Assembly (NCBI GenBank): GCA_023390055.1
Contig: JAEWDP010000134.1
Span: 1 to 55,604 of the forward strand
Reading direction: 5' to 3'
Length of the DNA stretch: 55,604 nt
Source: Pseudomonadota bacterium
GTDB lineage: Bacteria; Pseudomonadota; Alphaproteobacteria; Rhizobiales; Rhizobiaceae
Below the pieces are notes generated by a model, which saw nothing but the letters and a program-made list of their open reading frames with translations, did no database searches and was not told where the DNA came from. The position numbers and the translations under genes were made by a program. Shown here in pieces: positions 15,328-24,923 of this stretch. Position 1 is the first letter of the stretch. The number at the start of each line of letters is the position of its first letter.

Positions 15328-16818
15328 GTGAGGGGACAGGGACGCAAACTTCGAAGCGCCGCGATCGCGGGCGTGGCATTCGCCATGGCTTTTTGTGGCG
15401 TGCCGCATGGCTTCGTGCCCGAAGGCATTTCGGTTGCACAAGCCATTGCGAGGGAAGACAGCATCATCAGGATATCCAAGGTTGGTGCCGGTGCAAGACA
15501 AAGGCTCAAGCTTGGACTGAACAAGGCGCTTGTTGTCGACCTCCCGGCCGACGCGCACGATATTCTCGTGGCCGATCCAACCAAGGCCGATGCCGTAACG
15601 CGGACATCACGACGCATCTATCTCTTCGGAAAATCAGTTGGCCAGACGAACATCTTCATCTTTGGCCGCGATGGCGAGGAGATCGTCAGCCTCGATCTCG
15701 AAATCGAACGCGATATTTCCGGACTTCAGGAAAATCTTCGACGGTTCCTGCCGGATTCGAACATCAAAGTGGAGATTGTCTCTGACAACATCGTTTTGAC
15801 CGGCAGCGTGCAAACGCCACAGGATGCAACACAGGCTGCAACGCTTGCCAGCATTTTCCTCACCGGCGGTGAGGCAACAACCCGTACCGAAGTGGCGACC
15901 AGCGAAAGCAGCGGCGATGGTGCAGTGGCACTGTTTGCAGAAGGGCGCCAGAAGTCCCGGGTGGTGAACCTCCTGACTGTTGAAGGAGAGGATCAGGTTA
16001 CCCTGAAGGTGACGGTTGCCGAGATCCGTCGCGAGGTCGTCAAGCAGCTTGGGTTCGATAACTTCTTTCGGCGGAACGCGGCTGGATCCGGGTCCAGCCT
16101 GGACATCCTCGGGGTGGCAACGGGTGTGGATGGCGTTGTCGGTCGGGTCTCGGGCTCTGTGGGCAAGCTGAGCATCGACATGGTCTTGAGCGCCCTGGAA
16201 CAGGCAAACGCGATCCGTACGCTTGCGGAGCCGACCCTCACGGCGATCTCGGGCCAATCTGCCACCTTCAACTCCGGGGGCGAACGCCTTTTTACGACGA
16301 CCAATTCTGACGGCGAGACCGTTCTCATGCCGTATGAATACGGCATCTCGCTGGGTTTTACGCCAACGGTCCTTTCGTCTGGGCGCATCAGCTTGCGGAT
16401 CCAGACCCGCGTTTCGGAACCCGTCGCTGCCGGCAATGGTGTCGAATATCGCAAACGTGATGCCGAGACTGTTCTTGAACTCCCTTCTGGGGGATCGATT
16501 GCGCTTGCGGGCCTCATTCGTGACGATATCGAACAGACCATGTCGGGAACACCGGGTGCTTCAAAACTGCCGCTTTTCGGCGCGCTTTTCAGACAGAAGA
16601 ACCTGGAGCGTACGGAAACCGAGCTGGTCATCATCGCTACGCCTTATCTGGTACGCCCGGTTTCGCGAAATGAGCTCTCGCGGCCGGATGACAATTTCAA
16701 TCCGGCAAGTGATGCAGCGAGCGTTCTGCTAGGCCACGTGAACCGCATCTATGGCCGTAAGGATGCGCCGCCACCCGCCCTTCCATATGAAGGCAATGTC
16801 GGGTTCATCTACAAATGA
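15328..16818 (+). CDS. cpaC: Flp pilus secretin CpaC (RcpA)
   Basis: This protein of about 496 residues forms the outer-membrane channel for the pilus. After a signal peptide (ending near VAQAIA) come the N0 domain (LKLGLNKALVVDLPAD), a BON-like segment (VKVEIV/VLTGSV region) and the C-terminal secretin core with VEGEDQVTLKVTVAEI and LPLFGALFRQKN. The frame is open into the end of cpaB, but GTG 15328 with GGAG eight bases upstream gives a proper signal sequence. It overlaps slightly with the earliest possible start of the CpaD-like gene. The motif order is typical for CpaC. Confidence 0.92.
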   Translation: MRGQGRKLRSAAIAGVAFAMAFCGVPHGFVPEGISVAQAIAREDSIIRISKVGAGARQRLKLGLNKALVVDLPADAHDILVADPTKADAVTRTSRRIYLFGKSVGQTNIFIFGRDGEEIVSLDLEIERDISGLQENLRRFLPDSNIKVEIVSDNIVLTGSVQTPQDATQAATLASIFLTGGEATTRTEVATSESSGDGAVALFAEGRQKSRVVNLLTVEGEDQVTLKVTVAEIRREVVKQLGFDNFFRRNAAGSGSSLDILGVATGVDGVVGRVSGSVGKLSIDMVLSALEQANAIRTLAEPTLTAISGQSATFNSGGERLFTTTNSDGETVLMPYEYGISLGFTPTVLSSGRISLRIQTRVSEPVAAGNGVEYRKRDAETVLELPSGGSIALAGLIRDDIEQTMSGTPGASKLPLFGALFRQKNLERTETELVIIATPYLVRPVSRNELSRPDDNFNPASDAASVLLGHVNRIYGRKDAPPPALPYEGNVGFIYK

Positions 16819-16877
16819 TTGCGGCGTCTTTGAACTCCACAATCGCTCCAGGTAAAGCGCAGGAAAGGCGCCATATC

Positions 16878-17570
16878 ATGAGAATTTCTCGTCGATATCC
16901 GATCACCGGGTTTGGGAAGCCATTTGTCGCGACGCTGTTTCTCGCAATAGCGGCGCTGACCAGTGGATGCGCAAATCGCGATGGGATGACGACAGGGTCG
17001 TTACCGGACGACTATCGAACGCGCCACCCGATCATTGTCGGCGAAGCCGAAAAAACGATCGACATTCCGATTGCTGCTGGAGATCAGGGGCTGACCCGCG
17101 GGCAGCGGGAAGTCATTGCCGGATTTGCTTCCGAATACCAGCGTACCTCCAAGGGTATCATCCGTATCGTAACGCCACAGGGCGCCTTGAATTCCGGTGC
17201 GGCGGCAGCGGCTGCGAGCGATATCCGCGGACTGCTTGTGCAGATGGGCGTGCCGAAGAACCGGATCCTCCAGGCGGGATTTGCTGCTGATGGCTATGGC
17301 AGCTCGGCGCCGATACGCCTGAGCTATGTTGCGATCACGGCCCAGACCAGCGCCTGCGGAGAATGGCCGGCGGATTTGACGCTGAACACGACCGAGAACC
17401 AGAACTACTACAATTTCGGCTGTGCCAGCCAACGCAACCTGGCTGCCCAGATTGCCAATCCCAACGATCTTCTCGGGCCTCGTCGCATGACGCCACCGGA
17501 TGCCGAACAGCGCGGGCAGGCCATGGAACGATACCGTGGCGCCTATACCGAACTGAAGGAGATGAGATGA
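16878..17570 (+). CDS. cpaD: CpaD-family pilus lipoprotein
   Basis: This outer-membrane lipoprotein has about 230 residues. Its signal sequence ends in the lipobox ALTSGC (C31), and GSLPDDYRTRHPIIVGEAEK and a C-terminal CpaD domain with GCASQRNLAAQIANPNDLL follow. These blocks are characteristic of CpaD in alphaproteobacteria, where it helps the CpaC secretin. The frame could begin at 16815, but ATG 16878 with AGGAAAGG upstream places the signal peptide correctly. It is followed by a short overlap-prone gap to cpaE. Confidence 0.88.
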   Translation: MRISRRYPITGFGKPFVATLFLAIAALTSGCANRDGMTTGSLPDDYRTRHPIIVGEAEKTIDIPIAAGDQGLTRGQREVIAGFASEYQRTSKGIIRIVTPQGALNSGAAAAAASDIRGLLVQMGVPKNRILQAGFAADGYGSSAPIRLSYVAITAQTSACGEWPADLTLNTTENQNYYNFGCASQRNLAAQIANPNDLLGPRRMTPPDAEQRGQAMERYRGAYTELKEMR

Positions 17571-17601
17571 CCCGATTTCGTCAGGTCGAGGAGGAGGTGA
17601 C

Positions 17602-18891
17602 ATGAGCTCGATCGAATACAGCATTCGGACTGAAGATGACGAGCGGACACCTGTTGAAGAACAGGGCGGGGTCACCGATCTTTCGTCGGTCCGCCCGCTG
17701 CCGCGGATCTCGATCCATGCCTTTTGTGAAAGTGAAATCATGCTGCGTGCCATGGAAGGCATGGGGCGCGACCGTCGCATGGCCAAGGTCAACATGCGGA
17801 TCACCAATGGAGGCATAGAAGCTGCCGCGAATATGTTTGCGGCGGCACCGACCCCCAATCTGATCATTCTGGAGACGGATGCCGAACCGCACACTCTGCT
17901 CGGTGAACTGGCACCGCTTGCTGAGGTCTGTGATGCAACCACGCGGGTCATCATTGTCGGTCGTTACAACGATATTTCCCTCTATCGGGAATTGATCCGC
18001 AACGGCATATCTGAATACCTCGTCGGCCCGGTGCAGATGTCGGACATGCTTGCGTCGATCTCAGCCATCTTTGTCGATCCGGATGCAGAACCTCTGGGCA
18101 AGTCGATCGCCTTCATCGGTGCCAAGGGCGGTGTTGGTTCTTCCACGATTGCTCACAACTGTGCATTCGGCATCTCGAACCTCTTTTCGACCGAGACGAT
18201 CCTGGCCGACCTTGACCTGCCGTTCGGTACGGCTAACATCGACTTTGATCAGGATCCGGCCCAAGGTATTGCAGAGGCCGTCTTTGCTCCCGACCGTCTT
18301 GACGAAGTCTTTCTGGACAGGTTGCTGACAAAATGTTCGGAGCATCTTTCGCTTCTGGCGGCTCCCTCGCTTCTGGACAGGACGTATGACTATGACGGCA
18401 TGGCCTTCCAGCCGATCGTGGAAATTCTGCAAAGGAGCGCGCCGGTCGCCGTGCTTGATCTGCCACATTCATGGTCGGAGTGGACACGGTCAGTGCTTGC
18501 GAGCGCAGATGACATCGTGATCTCGGCAGCGCCGGATCTTGCAAGTCTGCGCAATGCGAAAAACATGCTTGATTCCCTGCGGAAACTTCGCCCGAATGAC
18601 AGTGTTCCGCATCTTGTTCTCAATCAGATTGGCATGCCGAAACGGCCGGAGATCGCACCGTCCGACTTCTTCGAGGCTCTCGAAATTGAGCCCATCGCCA
18701 TCCTGCCGTTTGATGCGCAGCTTTTTGGCAATGCTGCCAATAGCGGCAGGATGATCGCCGAAGTCGATGCAAAGTCGCCGTCTGCGGAGACACTTTCGCA
18801 GATCTGCCATGTCATTACCGGCCGTGCGGCCCTGAAAAAGGGGAAGAAGGGCGGGTTGTCAAAGGTTCTTGGAATGCTGCGGCGCCCTTGA
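17602..18891 (+). CDS. cpaE: CpaE, ParA/MinD-like pilus localisation ATPase
   Basis: This 429-residue cytoplasmic protein has an N-terminal receiver-like domain (about 35-160) followed by a ParA/MinD-type ATPase domain. In Caulobacter CpaE places the pilus machine at the cell pole. The P-loop reads KGGVGSST (175-182). The deviant-Walker Lys is there, but the second Lys usual in KGGVGKT is a Ser; this pattern is common in alphaproteobacterial CpaE as far as I recall. ATG 17602 has a strong GAGGAGG ribosome site. A 12-codon open frame (17567-17605) lies in the gap and is probably meaningless. Confidence 0.92.
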   Translation: MSSIEYSIRTEDDERTPVEEQGGVTDLSSVRPLPRISIHAFCESEIMLRAMEGMGRDRRMAKVNMRITNGGIEAAANMFAAAPTPNLIILETDAEPHTLLGELAPLAEVCDATTRVIIVGRYNDISLYRELIRNGISEYLVGPVQMSDMLASISAIFVDPDAEPLGKSIAFIGAKGGVGSSTIAHNCAFGISNLFSTETILADLDLPFGTANIDFDQDPAQGIAEAVFAPDRLDEVFLDRLLTKCSEHLSLLAAPSLLDRTYDYDGMAFQPIVEILQRSAPVAVLDLPHSWSEWTRSVLASADDIVISAAPDLASLRNAKNMLDSLRKLRPNDSVPHLVLNQIGMPKRPEIAPSDFFEALEIEPIAILPFDAQLFGNAANSGRMIAEVDAKSPSAETLSQICHVITGRAALKKGKKGGLSKVLGMLRRP

Positions 18892-18921
18892 TGTCGCCGC
18901 GATGTTGAAGGCTGATAGAAG

Positions 18922-20412
18922 ATGTTTGGAAAACGCGGAACCGATGGGTCGGGAAAGAGTACGGGTGCGGTCGCAGCGGTTGTAACCACACCGGTTGCGA
19001 CCCCCGTCGTTGATGCACCGGTCAGGCCGGAAGTGTTTGCCGAACCTTCTGGCGATACCGGCTCGTCCAGACTGAACCGGGCACCACAGCACGCTGCTGC
19101 CGAGCCAGGACGCCGCAAGGCGCCGCGCACGGAAGTCTACTATGATACAAAAAGTCAGGTCTTCTCGGCACTGATCGATACGATCGACCTGTCACAACTG
19201 GCCAAGCTTGATGGCGAAAGTGCGCGCGAGGAAATCCGCGACATCGTCAATGACATCATCACGATCAAGAACTTTGCGATGTCCATTTCCGAGCAGGAGG
19301 AACTGCTTGAGGATATCTGCAATGATGTTCTCGGTTATGGTCCCCTGGAGCCTCTTCTGGCACGTGATGATATCGCCGATATCATGGTCAATGGTTCAGG
19401 CCAGACATTCATCGAAGTTGGTGGCAAGACGATTGAATCGGAAATCCGATTTCGTGACAACAACCAGCTTCTGTCGATCTGCCAGCGGATTGTCAGCCAG
19501 GTTGGCCGCCGTGTCGATGAATCTTCGCCAATCTGTGACGCGCGCTTGCCGGATGGATCCCGTGTCAACGTGATCGCTCCACCGCTTGCGATTGATGGTC
19601 CAGCACTGACGATCCGCAAGTTTAAGAAGGACAAGCTCACCCTCGACCAGCTTGTTAAATACGGCTCCGTCACCCCTGAAGGGGCAACGCTTCTCCAGAT
19701 TATCGGCCGCGTTCGTTGCAATGTCGTCATTTCCGGGGGAACAGGCTCAGGCAAGACGACACTCCTGAATTGCCTCACCCGCTACATCGATGCCGATGAA
19801 CGTGTCATCACGTGTGAGGATACGGCGGAGTTGCAACTTCAGCAGCCGCATGTCGTAAGGCTGGAAACACGCCCGCCAAATATCGAAGGCGAAGGCGAGA
19901 TCACGATGCGCGACCTCGTGAAGAACTGCCTGCGCATGCGGCCAGAGCGTATCATCGTCGGTGAAGTTCGTGGACCGGAAGTCTTCGATCTGCTTCAGGC
20001 GATGAACACCGGCCATGATGGTTCGATGGGCACGATCCATGCAAATACGCCGCGCGAGTGCCTCAGCCGCATGGAATCGATGATTGCGATGGGTGGTTTC
20101 AGTCTGCCGGCAAAAACCGTTCGCGAGATCATATCCGGGTCTGTTGACGTTATTGTTCAGGCTGCCCGCCTGCGTGACGGCTCGCGCCGGATTACCCAGG
20201 TCACCGAGGTGGTCGGCATGGAAGGTGATGTGATCGTGACGCAAGACCTGATGCGCTACGAGATCGAGGGTGAAGATGCCAATGGTCGGCTGATCGGCCG
20301 CCATGTTTCGACCGGCATAGCCAAACCGCATTTTTGGGACCGCGCTCGCTATTTCAATGAGGAGCGGCGTCTGGCGGAAGCACTCGACAGTATGGAACAG
20401 ATGGCTGGGTAG
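18922..20412 (+). CDS. cpaF: CpaF/TadA secretion ATPase
   Basis: This 496-residue hexameric ATPase of the VirB11/GspE superfamily drives Flp pilus assembly. An unconserved 65-residue N-terminus rich in Val/Ala/Pro is followed by the three-helix region and the ATPase core. The core has Walker A GGTGSGKTT near 272-280, the Asp box (CEDTAELQLQQPHVVRLE), Walker B IIVGEVRGPE and a His box (GSMGTIHANT). It stands 30 bases after cpaE and just upstream of tadB and tadC, its inner-membrane platform partners. All key residues appear intact. Confidence 0.95.
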   Translation: MFGKRGTDGSGKSTGAVAAVVTTPVATPVVDAPVRPEVFAEPSGDTGSSRLNRAPQHAAAEPGRRKAPRTEVYYDTKSQVFSALIDTIDLSQLAKLDGESAREEIRDIVNDIITIKNFAMSISEQEELLEDICNDVLGYGPLEPLLARDDIADIMVNGSGQTFIEVGGKTIESEIRFRDNNQLLSICQRIVSQVGRRVDESSPICDARLPDGSRVNVIAPPLAIDGPALTIRKFKKDKLTLDQLVKYGSVTPEGATLLQIIGRVRCNVVISGGTGSGKTTLLNCLTRYIDADERVITCEDTAELQLQQPHVVRLETRPPNIEGEGEITMRDLVKNCLRMRPERIIVGEVRGPEVFDLLQAMNTGHDGSMGTIHANTPRECLSRMESMIAMGGFSLPAKTVREIISGSVDVIVQAARLRDGSRRITQVTEVVGMEGDVIVTQDLMRYEIEGEDANGRLIGRHVSTGIAKPHFWDRARYFNEERRLAEALDSMEQMAG

Positions 20413-20421
20413 GGCGACGAA

Positions 20422-21435
20422 ATGTTCGGTCTCGATATAACGGTCATATTGATCATCGCGCTGGCTGCGCTCGCTGCCGGGGCGATCTGCTATGCCGTCC
20501 TGTTTTCAAGCATAGAGACGGAGAAAAAGACGGATGCACGCCTCAATCGGGTGAAGACGGCCGCATCCGATATTGGTAACGCGCGGGTGGCGCGTGACCG
20601 TCTCCAGGAAATCTCAAAGCGCCGCAAATCGGTACAGGATTCGCTCAAGGATCTTGAAAAGAAACAGGAAGAAAAATCCCGCAAGATGGGGGATGCCAGC
20701 ATCAAGTCACGGCTTGCGCAGACCGGTCTTCCTCTTCGCCTGATCCACTTTTACGTGGTGAGTGGCGTTCTCGGCCTGATCGTCCTTGGAGTGGTGATCA
20801 TTGCGGGAGCTCCTCCGCTGGTGGCTGTGGGTGCAGGTTTTGCAGCAGGCTTTGGTTTGCCGCGATGGATCATAGGCTTTCTTGTCAAGCGGCGGCAAAA
20901 GAAGTTTCTGAACGAATTTCCCAATGCGCTTGATGTCATGGTGCGTTCGATCAAGTCAGGCCTGCCGCTCAACGAGGCGATGCGTCTGATTGCTTCAGAT
21001 GGACAGGAACCGGTCAAGACGGAGTTCAGGCGTGCGGTGGAATCGCAGCAGGTTGGGTTCAGCATTCCCGAGGCCTGCGTGCGGATGATGCAGACCATGC
21101 CTTTGCCCGAAGTCAATTTCTTCTCGATTGTCATCATGATCCAGTCCCAGGCAGGCGGTAACCTGTCGGAGGCGCTGAGCAACCTTGCAAGGGTGCTTCG
21201 TGAGCGCAAGAAGATGAAGGCCAAGGTGCAGGCGTTGTCGATGGAAGCCAAGGCCTCGGCGGTCATTATCGGTGCGCTGCCGTTCATTGTGGCGCTGCTC
21301 GTCTATTTGACGTCACCTGAATACATGATGCTTCTGTTTACCGACCCACGCGGTCACATCATCATGTTGTTTTCCGGGATCTGGATGTCGATTGGCATCT
21401 TTGTCATGCGAAACATGATCAATTTCGAGCTATAG
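20422..21435 (+). CDS. tadB: Inner-membrane platform protein TadB
   Basis: This 337-residue protein contains a type II secretion F domain. It has a hydrophobic N-terminal segment (4-30), a charged coiled region (about 33-90), two membrane segments near 105-155 and the GspF-type cytoplasmic helical domain (LNEFPNALDVMVRSIKSG), then two C-terminal membrane helices. It forms the pilus assembly platform with TadC and contacts CpaF. The gene lies nine bases after cpaF and ten bases before tadC, so the group is one operon. Confidence 0.93.
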   Translation: MFGLDITVILIIALAALAAGAICYAVLFSSIETEKKTDARLNRVKTAASDIGNARVARDRLQEISKRRKSVQDSLKDLEKKQEEKSRKMGDASIKSRLAQTGLPLRLIHFYVVSGVLGLIVLGVVIIAGAPPLVAVGAGFAAGFGLPRWIIGFLVKRRQKKFLNEFPNALDVMVRSIKSGLPLNEAMRLIASDGQEPVKTEFRRAVESQQVGFSIPEACVRMMQTMPLPEVNFFSIVIMIQSQAGGNLSEALSNLARVLRERKKMKAKVQALSMEAKASAVIIGALPFIVALLVYLTSPEYMMLLFTDPRGHIIMLFSGIWMSIGIFVMRNMINFEL

Positions 21436-21445
21436 GGGGCCGGAT

Positions 21446-22426
21446 GTGACGAAGGACCTTGCAGAACACCTCACAGACCCGGCCCTGCTTTTGGCGGCAC
21501 TGGTGGCGATTGCTGTTTTCGCAACCTTCTACACGCTTGCAAGCCCATTCCTGGAGCGTGGTGATCTCAACAAGCGCATGAAGGCGGTATCAACCGAGCG
21601 AGAGATGATCCGTGCGCGTGAGCGAGCCCGCATGAATGCAGATACCTCCAAGGCGACACTTCGCTCCCAGAACAACCAGTCGGTTCGCCAGATCGTCGAG
21701 CGTTTCAATTTGCGCAAGGCTCTTGTTGACGACAACACGGTCAATCGTCTTCGCTCAGCTGGGTTGCGGTCACAAAATGCACTCAACATCTTTCTCGTGG
21801 CGCGCTTTCTGCTGCCATTTCTGTGTTTTGCCCTGGCTATCGTCTGGGTCTTCGCGCTTGGCAACCTGGCGGAGCGACCGTTCGCCCTTCGCATACTGGC
21901 AACCATTGTCATTGCCTATATCGGGTTCTACCTCCCGAATATATACATCAGCAATCGTGTGACCAAACGCCAGCATTCGATAAAACGGGCATGGCCCGAT
22001 GCGCTCGACCTGATGCTGATCTGCGTGGAATCGGGGATTTCCATCGAGGCGGCAATGCGGCGGGTGGCTGAGGAGATGAGCATGCAATCTCCGGAACTGG
22101 CGGAAGAAATGGTGCTGACGACGGCCGAACTCTCATTTTTGCCCGATCGCCGTGTTGCCTTGGAAAACCTCGGTCTGCGAACGCAGCTCGAAGCGGTCAA
22201 GAACGTTACCCAGGCACTGTTACAGGCGGAACGTTACGGTACTCCGATCGCACAGGCACTTCGCGTACTGGCCCAGGAAGGTCGCGACGAGCGGATGAAT
22301 GAGGCGGAAAAAAAGGCTGCGGCATTGCCGCCAAAACTGACAGTACCGATGATCCTGTTTTTCTTGCCAGTTCTGGTCGCAGTTATTCTCGGGCCAGCCG
22401 GGATGCAGGTGGCTGACCGGTTCTGA
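21446..22426 (+). CDS. tadC: Inner-membrane platform protein TadC
   Basis: This 326-residue T2SS F-domain protein is paralogous to TadB. It begins at GTG with AGGGGG upstream. Hydrophobic segments occur near 13-33, 112-165 and at the C-terminus (MILFFLPVLVAVILGPAG), with the cytoplasmic domain (WPDALDLMLICVESGISIEAA) between them. It is the last forward gene of the pilus operon visible here; the TadD-like gene converges on it after 78 bases. Pseudopilin genes tadE, tadF and tadG are not in the window. Confidence 0.93.
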   Translation: MTKDLAEHLTDPALLLAALVAIAVFATFYTLASPFLERGDLNKRMKAVSTEREMIRARERARMNADTSKATLRSQNNQSVRQIVERFNLRKALVDDNTVNRLRSAGLRSQNALNIFLVARFLLPFLCFALAIVWVFALGNLAERPFALRILATIVIAYIGFYLPNIYISNRVTKRQHSIKRAWPDALDLMLICVESGISIEAAMRRVAEEMSMQSPELAEEMVLTTAELSFLPDRRVALENLGLRTQLEAVKNVTQALLQAERYGTPIAQALRVLAQEGRDERMNEAEKKAAALPPKLTVPMILFFLPVLVAVILGPAGMQVADRF

Positions 22427-22504
22427 TCCACGCGGACGAATGAACAGAAGTTGGCCAGAACCTGTTTCCTGGAAAAGATCGTCAGTTCGGGAAAGGGCCC
22501 GGGC

Positions 22505-23338
22505 TCAGTTGACGGCTGTCTTCTGGTCTGCCTTGTCAGCAAGCTTTGCCCAGGAGTTTTTCTGGGACAGGACTGCCCGTAGATAGGTGACGTTTGCTTC
22601 GGCCTGCTGTTGGGAAAGCTCCCGCCTGGCAATGTCCTCCGCTTCCTTGAAGCGACCTTGAAGGCCGACCACAAGAGCGAGGTTCTGTCGAACACGGCTA
22701 TCTGCTGTCGGTTGTTGTGCGGCCGAGCGCATATATGTTTCTGCTGTGCGCAAGTCGCCCGACAAGACGTAGGACATTCCGAGGTTCGACATTACGGTTG
22801 GCTCGTTCGGGCTTGAGTTGAGAGCCAGTCTGTATTTCTGGCGTGCCTCGTCGGAGCGGCCAAGCTGATCGAGTACGGCACCTTCTGCAGAATAGAGACG
22901 CCAGTCCGGGCGGTCGGGTGTTTGAGCACGCCGGATTGTTTGTAGCGCCTGTTCAAGTTGCCCTGCCGCGGCCTGGGCCTTGCCATAGGCGGAGAGTGCA
23001 TCGCGGTCCTTGGGATGTGCGATGATGACTTGCTGCATGACAGCGAGCGCCTGGGTGTGCTTGCCCGTCATGCCGAGTACCTGGGCGTACCGGATCCCCG
23101 TATTGCGATCCTTGGGCTTGCGCTCGTAAGCCGCACCAACCGACTTTTCTACGGCATAGAGTTCGCTCTCGTTCATGCCCTCAAGCGACGAACTGGTCGC
23201 AGGAACGGATCCGGTGGTGATCGAATCATGCTTGGTTGCACATCCTGCAAGAAGCAGTGCAAGCACGATAGAGCCGGTTGTCACGGTCAGGCGCTGCTTT
23301 ATTGTGCTCACACGGCATGCTGCGGTCATGATTGTCAT
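22505..23338 (-). CDS. tadD: TadD-like TPR lipoprotein
   Basis: This protein of about 277 residues has a signal peptide ending in the lipobox LLLAGC, then a linker and tandem tetratricopeptide repeats (for example TQALAVMQQVIIAHPKDRDA, QLEQALQTIRRA and DEARQKYRLALNSSPNEP). TadD lipoproteins act as pilotins or scaffolds for the Tad outer-membrane channel. It is coded opposite to and converging with tadC. The start is uncertain: MTIMTAACRV at 23338 or the Met three codons on at 23329. The frame upstream to 23395 gives a basic extension that would spoil the signal peptide. Confidence 0.85.
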   Translation of the reverse strand: MTIMTAACRVSTIKQRLTVTTGSIVLALLLAGCATKHDSITTGSVPATSSSLEGMNESELYAVEKSVGAAYERKPKDRNTGIRYAQVLGMTGKHTQALAVMQQVIIAHPKDRDALSAYGKAQAAAGQLEQALQTIRRAQTPDRPDWRLYSAEGAVLDQLGRSDEARQKYRLALNSSPNEPTVMSNLGMSYVLSGDLRTAETYMRSAAQQPTADSRVRQNLALVVGLQGRFKEAEDIARRELSQQQAEANVTYLRAVLSQKNSWAKLADKADQKTAVN

Positions 23339-23471
23339 CTCAATGTTTCGAGACCGGCAATATTTTCTTCGAAACGCCGTCTCGAACGGTGGCAAAATCT
23401 CTTGAACAGAAATAAGCTGTTAACCCTAACAGAGCGTTAAAGCTTTGATTTACAAGGCACGAAGGCTTTCC

Positions 23472-24875
23472 ATGACAAGATATCAATACATCGAGCGTCC
23501 CTCCCTCTTTGCTGGTACGACAGCTGCTACGCGTCCGATTCTGGCGATTACAAAGTCCCAGCTGGAGGACGCGGAGATGGCAGCAGCGACACTGGCATGG
23601 GCTCGTGCAGCGGGCTTCACCGCCGAAGCGGGAGCTTTCCTGCCGGTACCATCTTCTGATGGCGGCATTGCATCAGTATTGTTTGGTCTTGGTGCCGACC
23701 AAGACGCCTCGCCATTCATTGCCGGAAAGCTGATGAAACTCCTCCCGGAGGGGGATTGGCATGTCGCTTCAACAGTCCTGACTGCAGAAACGTTCGCACT
23801 CGGTTTTGGTCTTGGAGCGTACAGCTTCAATCGATACAGGCAGGATGGCGGCAAGCACAAGCAGGTGCGGCTTGTGGTTCCGGAAGATGTTCGCATCGAC
23901 GTGGAACGTCAGTTGGCCGGCGTCTTCCTGGCTCGTGACCTCATCAATACGCCAACCAACGATCTCGGACCGGATGATCTGGAAGCAGTGTTTCGCGCCT
24001 TGGCAGGCAGTTATGGAGCAACTGTATCCAGCATTGTCGGGGAAGAGCTCCTTGCGCAGAACTTTCCTCTCATTCACGCGGTCGGGCGAGCGAGCGCCCA
24101 GGCACCCAGGCTTCTTGAAATGCGCTGGGGCCGACAGGGAGCACCGCGTATAACGCTCGTTGGTAAGGGTGTCTGCTTCGATACCGGCGGTCTTGATATC
24201 AAAGGTGCCGCCAACATGCTCCTGATGAAAAAGGACCTTGGGGGCGCTGCCAATGTCATGGGACTGGCACTCATGATTATGGATGGCGGCCTTGATGTCG
24301 ACCTGCGCGTCCTTGTTCCGGCGGTAGAAAATTCGATAGCTGGCAACGCATTTCGGCCGGGCGATATCTATCCAAGCCGCAAGGGGGTCACGGTGCAGAT
24401 CGACAATACCGATGCGGAGGGAAGGCTGGTCCTGGCGGATGCACTTTGCTACGCGGATGAAGATCCGACCGATCTTCTGGTCGACATGGCCACTTTGACG
24501 GGAGCCGCACGTGTGGCTGTTGGTCCAGATATCGCTCCGTTCTTTACCGATGACGAGGACTTGGCAGCCAATCTGTCGGAGATTGCACAGCAGGAAAATG
24601 ATCCGATCTGGCGCCTGCCATTGTGGAAGGGTTATGACAAGGATCTGAAATCGCGTGCGGCCGAGATCACCAACGCCCCTTCTGGCGGCATGGCAGGCTC
24701 GATCACCGCGGCCCTCTTTCTGAACCGATTCGTGTCAAGACAGACACGCTGGGTGCATTTTGATATCTATGGTTGGACGCTGGCTGAAAAGCCGCACGCC
24801 CCGGTTGGTGGAGAAGCATTTGCCATTCGCGCCCTTTATCGTCTTGTCGGCAATATGGCGAAAGCGTCGAAATAG
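23472..24875 (+). CDS. M17 family leucyl aminopeptidase
   Basis: This 467-residue cytosolic metallopeptidase removes N-terminal residues from peptides. The C-terminal catalytic domain shows VGKGVCFDTGGLDIKG, the metal-binding MKKDLGGA and the M17 signature NTDAEGRLVLADAL. The N-terminal domain is shorter and more divergent than in PepA. ATG 23472 (MTRYQYIERP) is chosen over TTG 23445. It is divergent from the TadD-like gene and followed 48 bases later by a MarR regulator. It may take part in peptide turnover together with the NlpC/P60 hydrolase nearby, which is inference. Confidence 0.9.
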   Translation: MTRYQYIERPSLFAGTTAATRPILAITKSQLEDAEMAAATLAWARAAGFTAEAGAFLPVPSSDGGIASVLFGLGADQDASPFIAGKLMKLLPEGDWHVASTVLTAETFALGFGLGAYSFNRYRQDGGKHKQVRLVVPEDVRIDVERQLAGVFLARDLINTPTNDLGPDDLEAVFRALAGSYGATVSSIVGEELLAQNFPLIHAVGRASAQAPRLLEMRWGRQGAPRITLVGKGVCFDTGGLDIKGAANMLLMKKDLGGAANVMGLALMIMDGGLDVDLRVLVPAVENSIAGNAFRPGDIYPSRKGVTVQIDNTDAEGRLVLADALCYADEDPTDLLVDMATLTGAARVAVGPDIAPFFTDDEDLAANLSEIAQQENDPIWRLPLWKGYDKDLKSRAAEITNAPSGGMAGSITAALFLNRFVSRQTRWVHFDIYGWTLAEKPHAPVGGEAFAIRALYRLVGNMAKASK

Positions 24876-24923
24876 TCCGGTAAGCGGTTCACCTTAGGAT
24901 CGGATCGGCAGCAGGAAAGAAGT

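Noticed and set aside
17567..17605. 12-codon frame between cpaD and cpaE that overlaps the cpaE start
   Set aside because: Could couple translation, but it is short and its second half is simply the ribosome site of cpaE.
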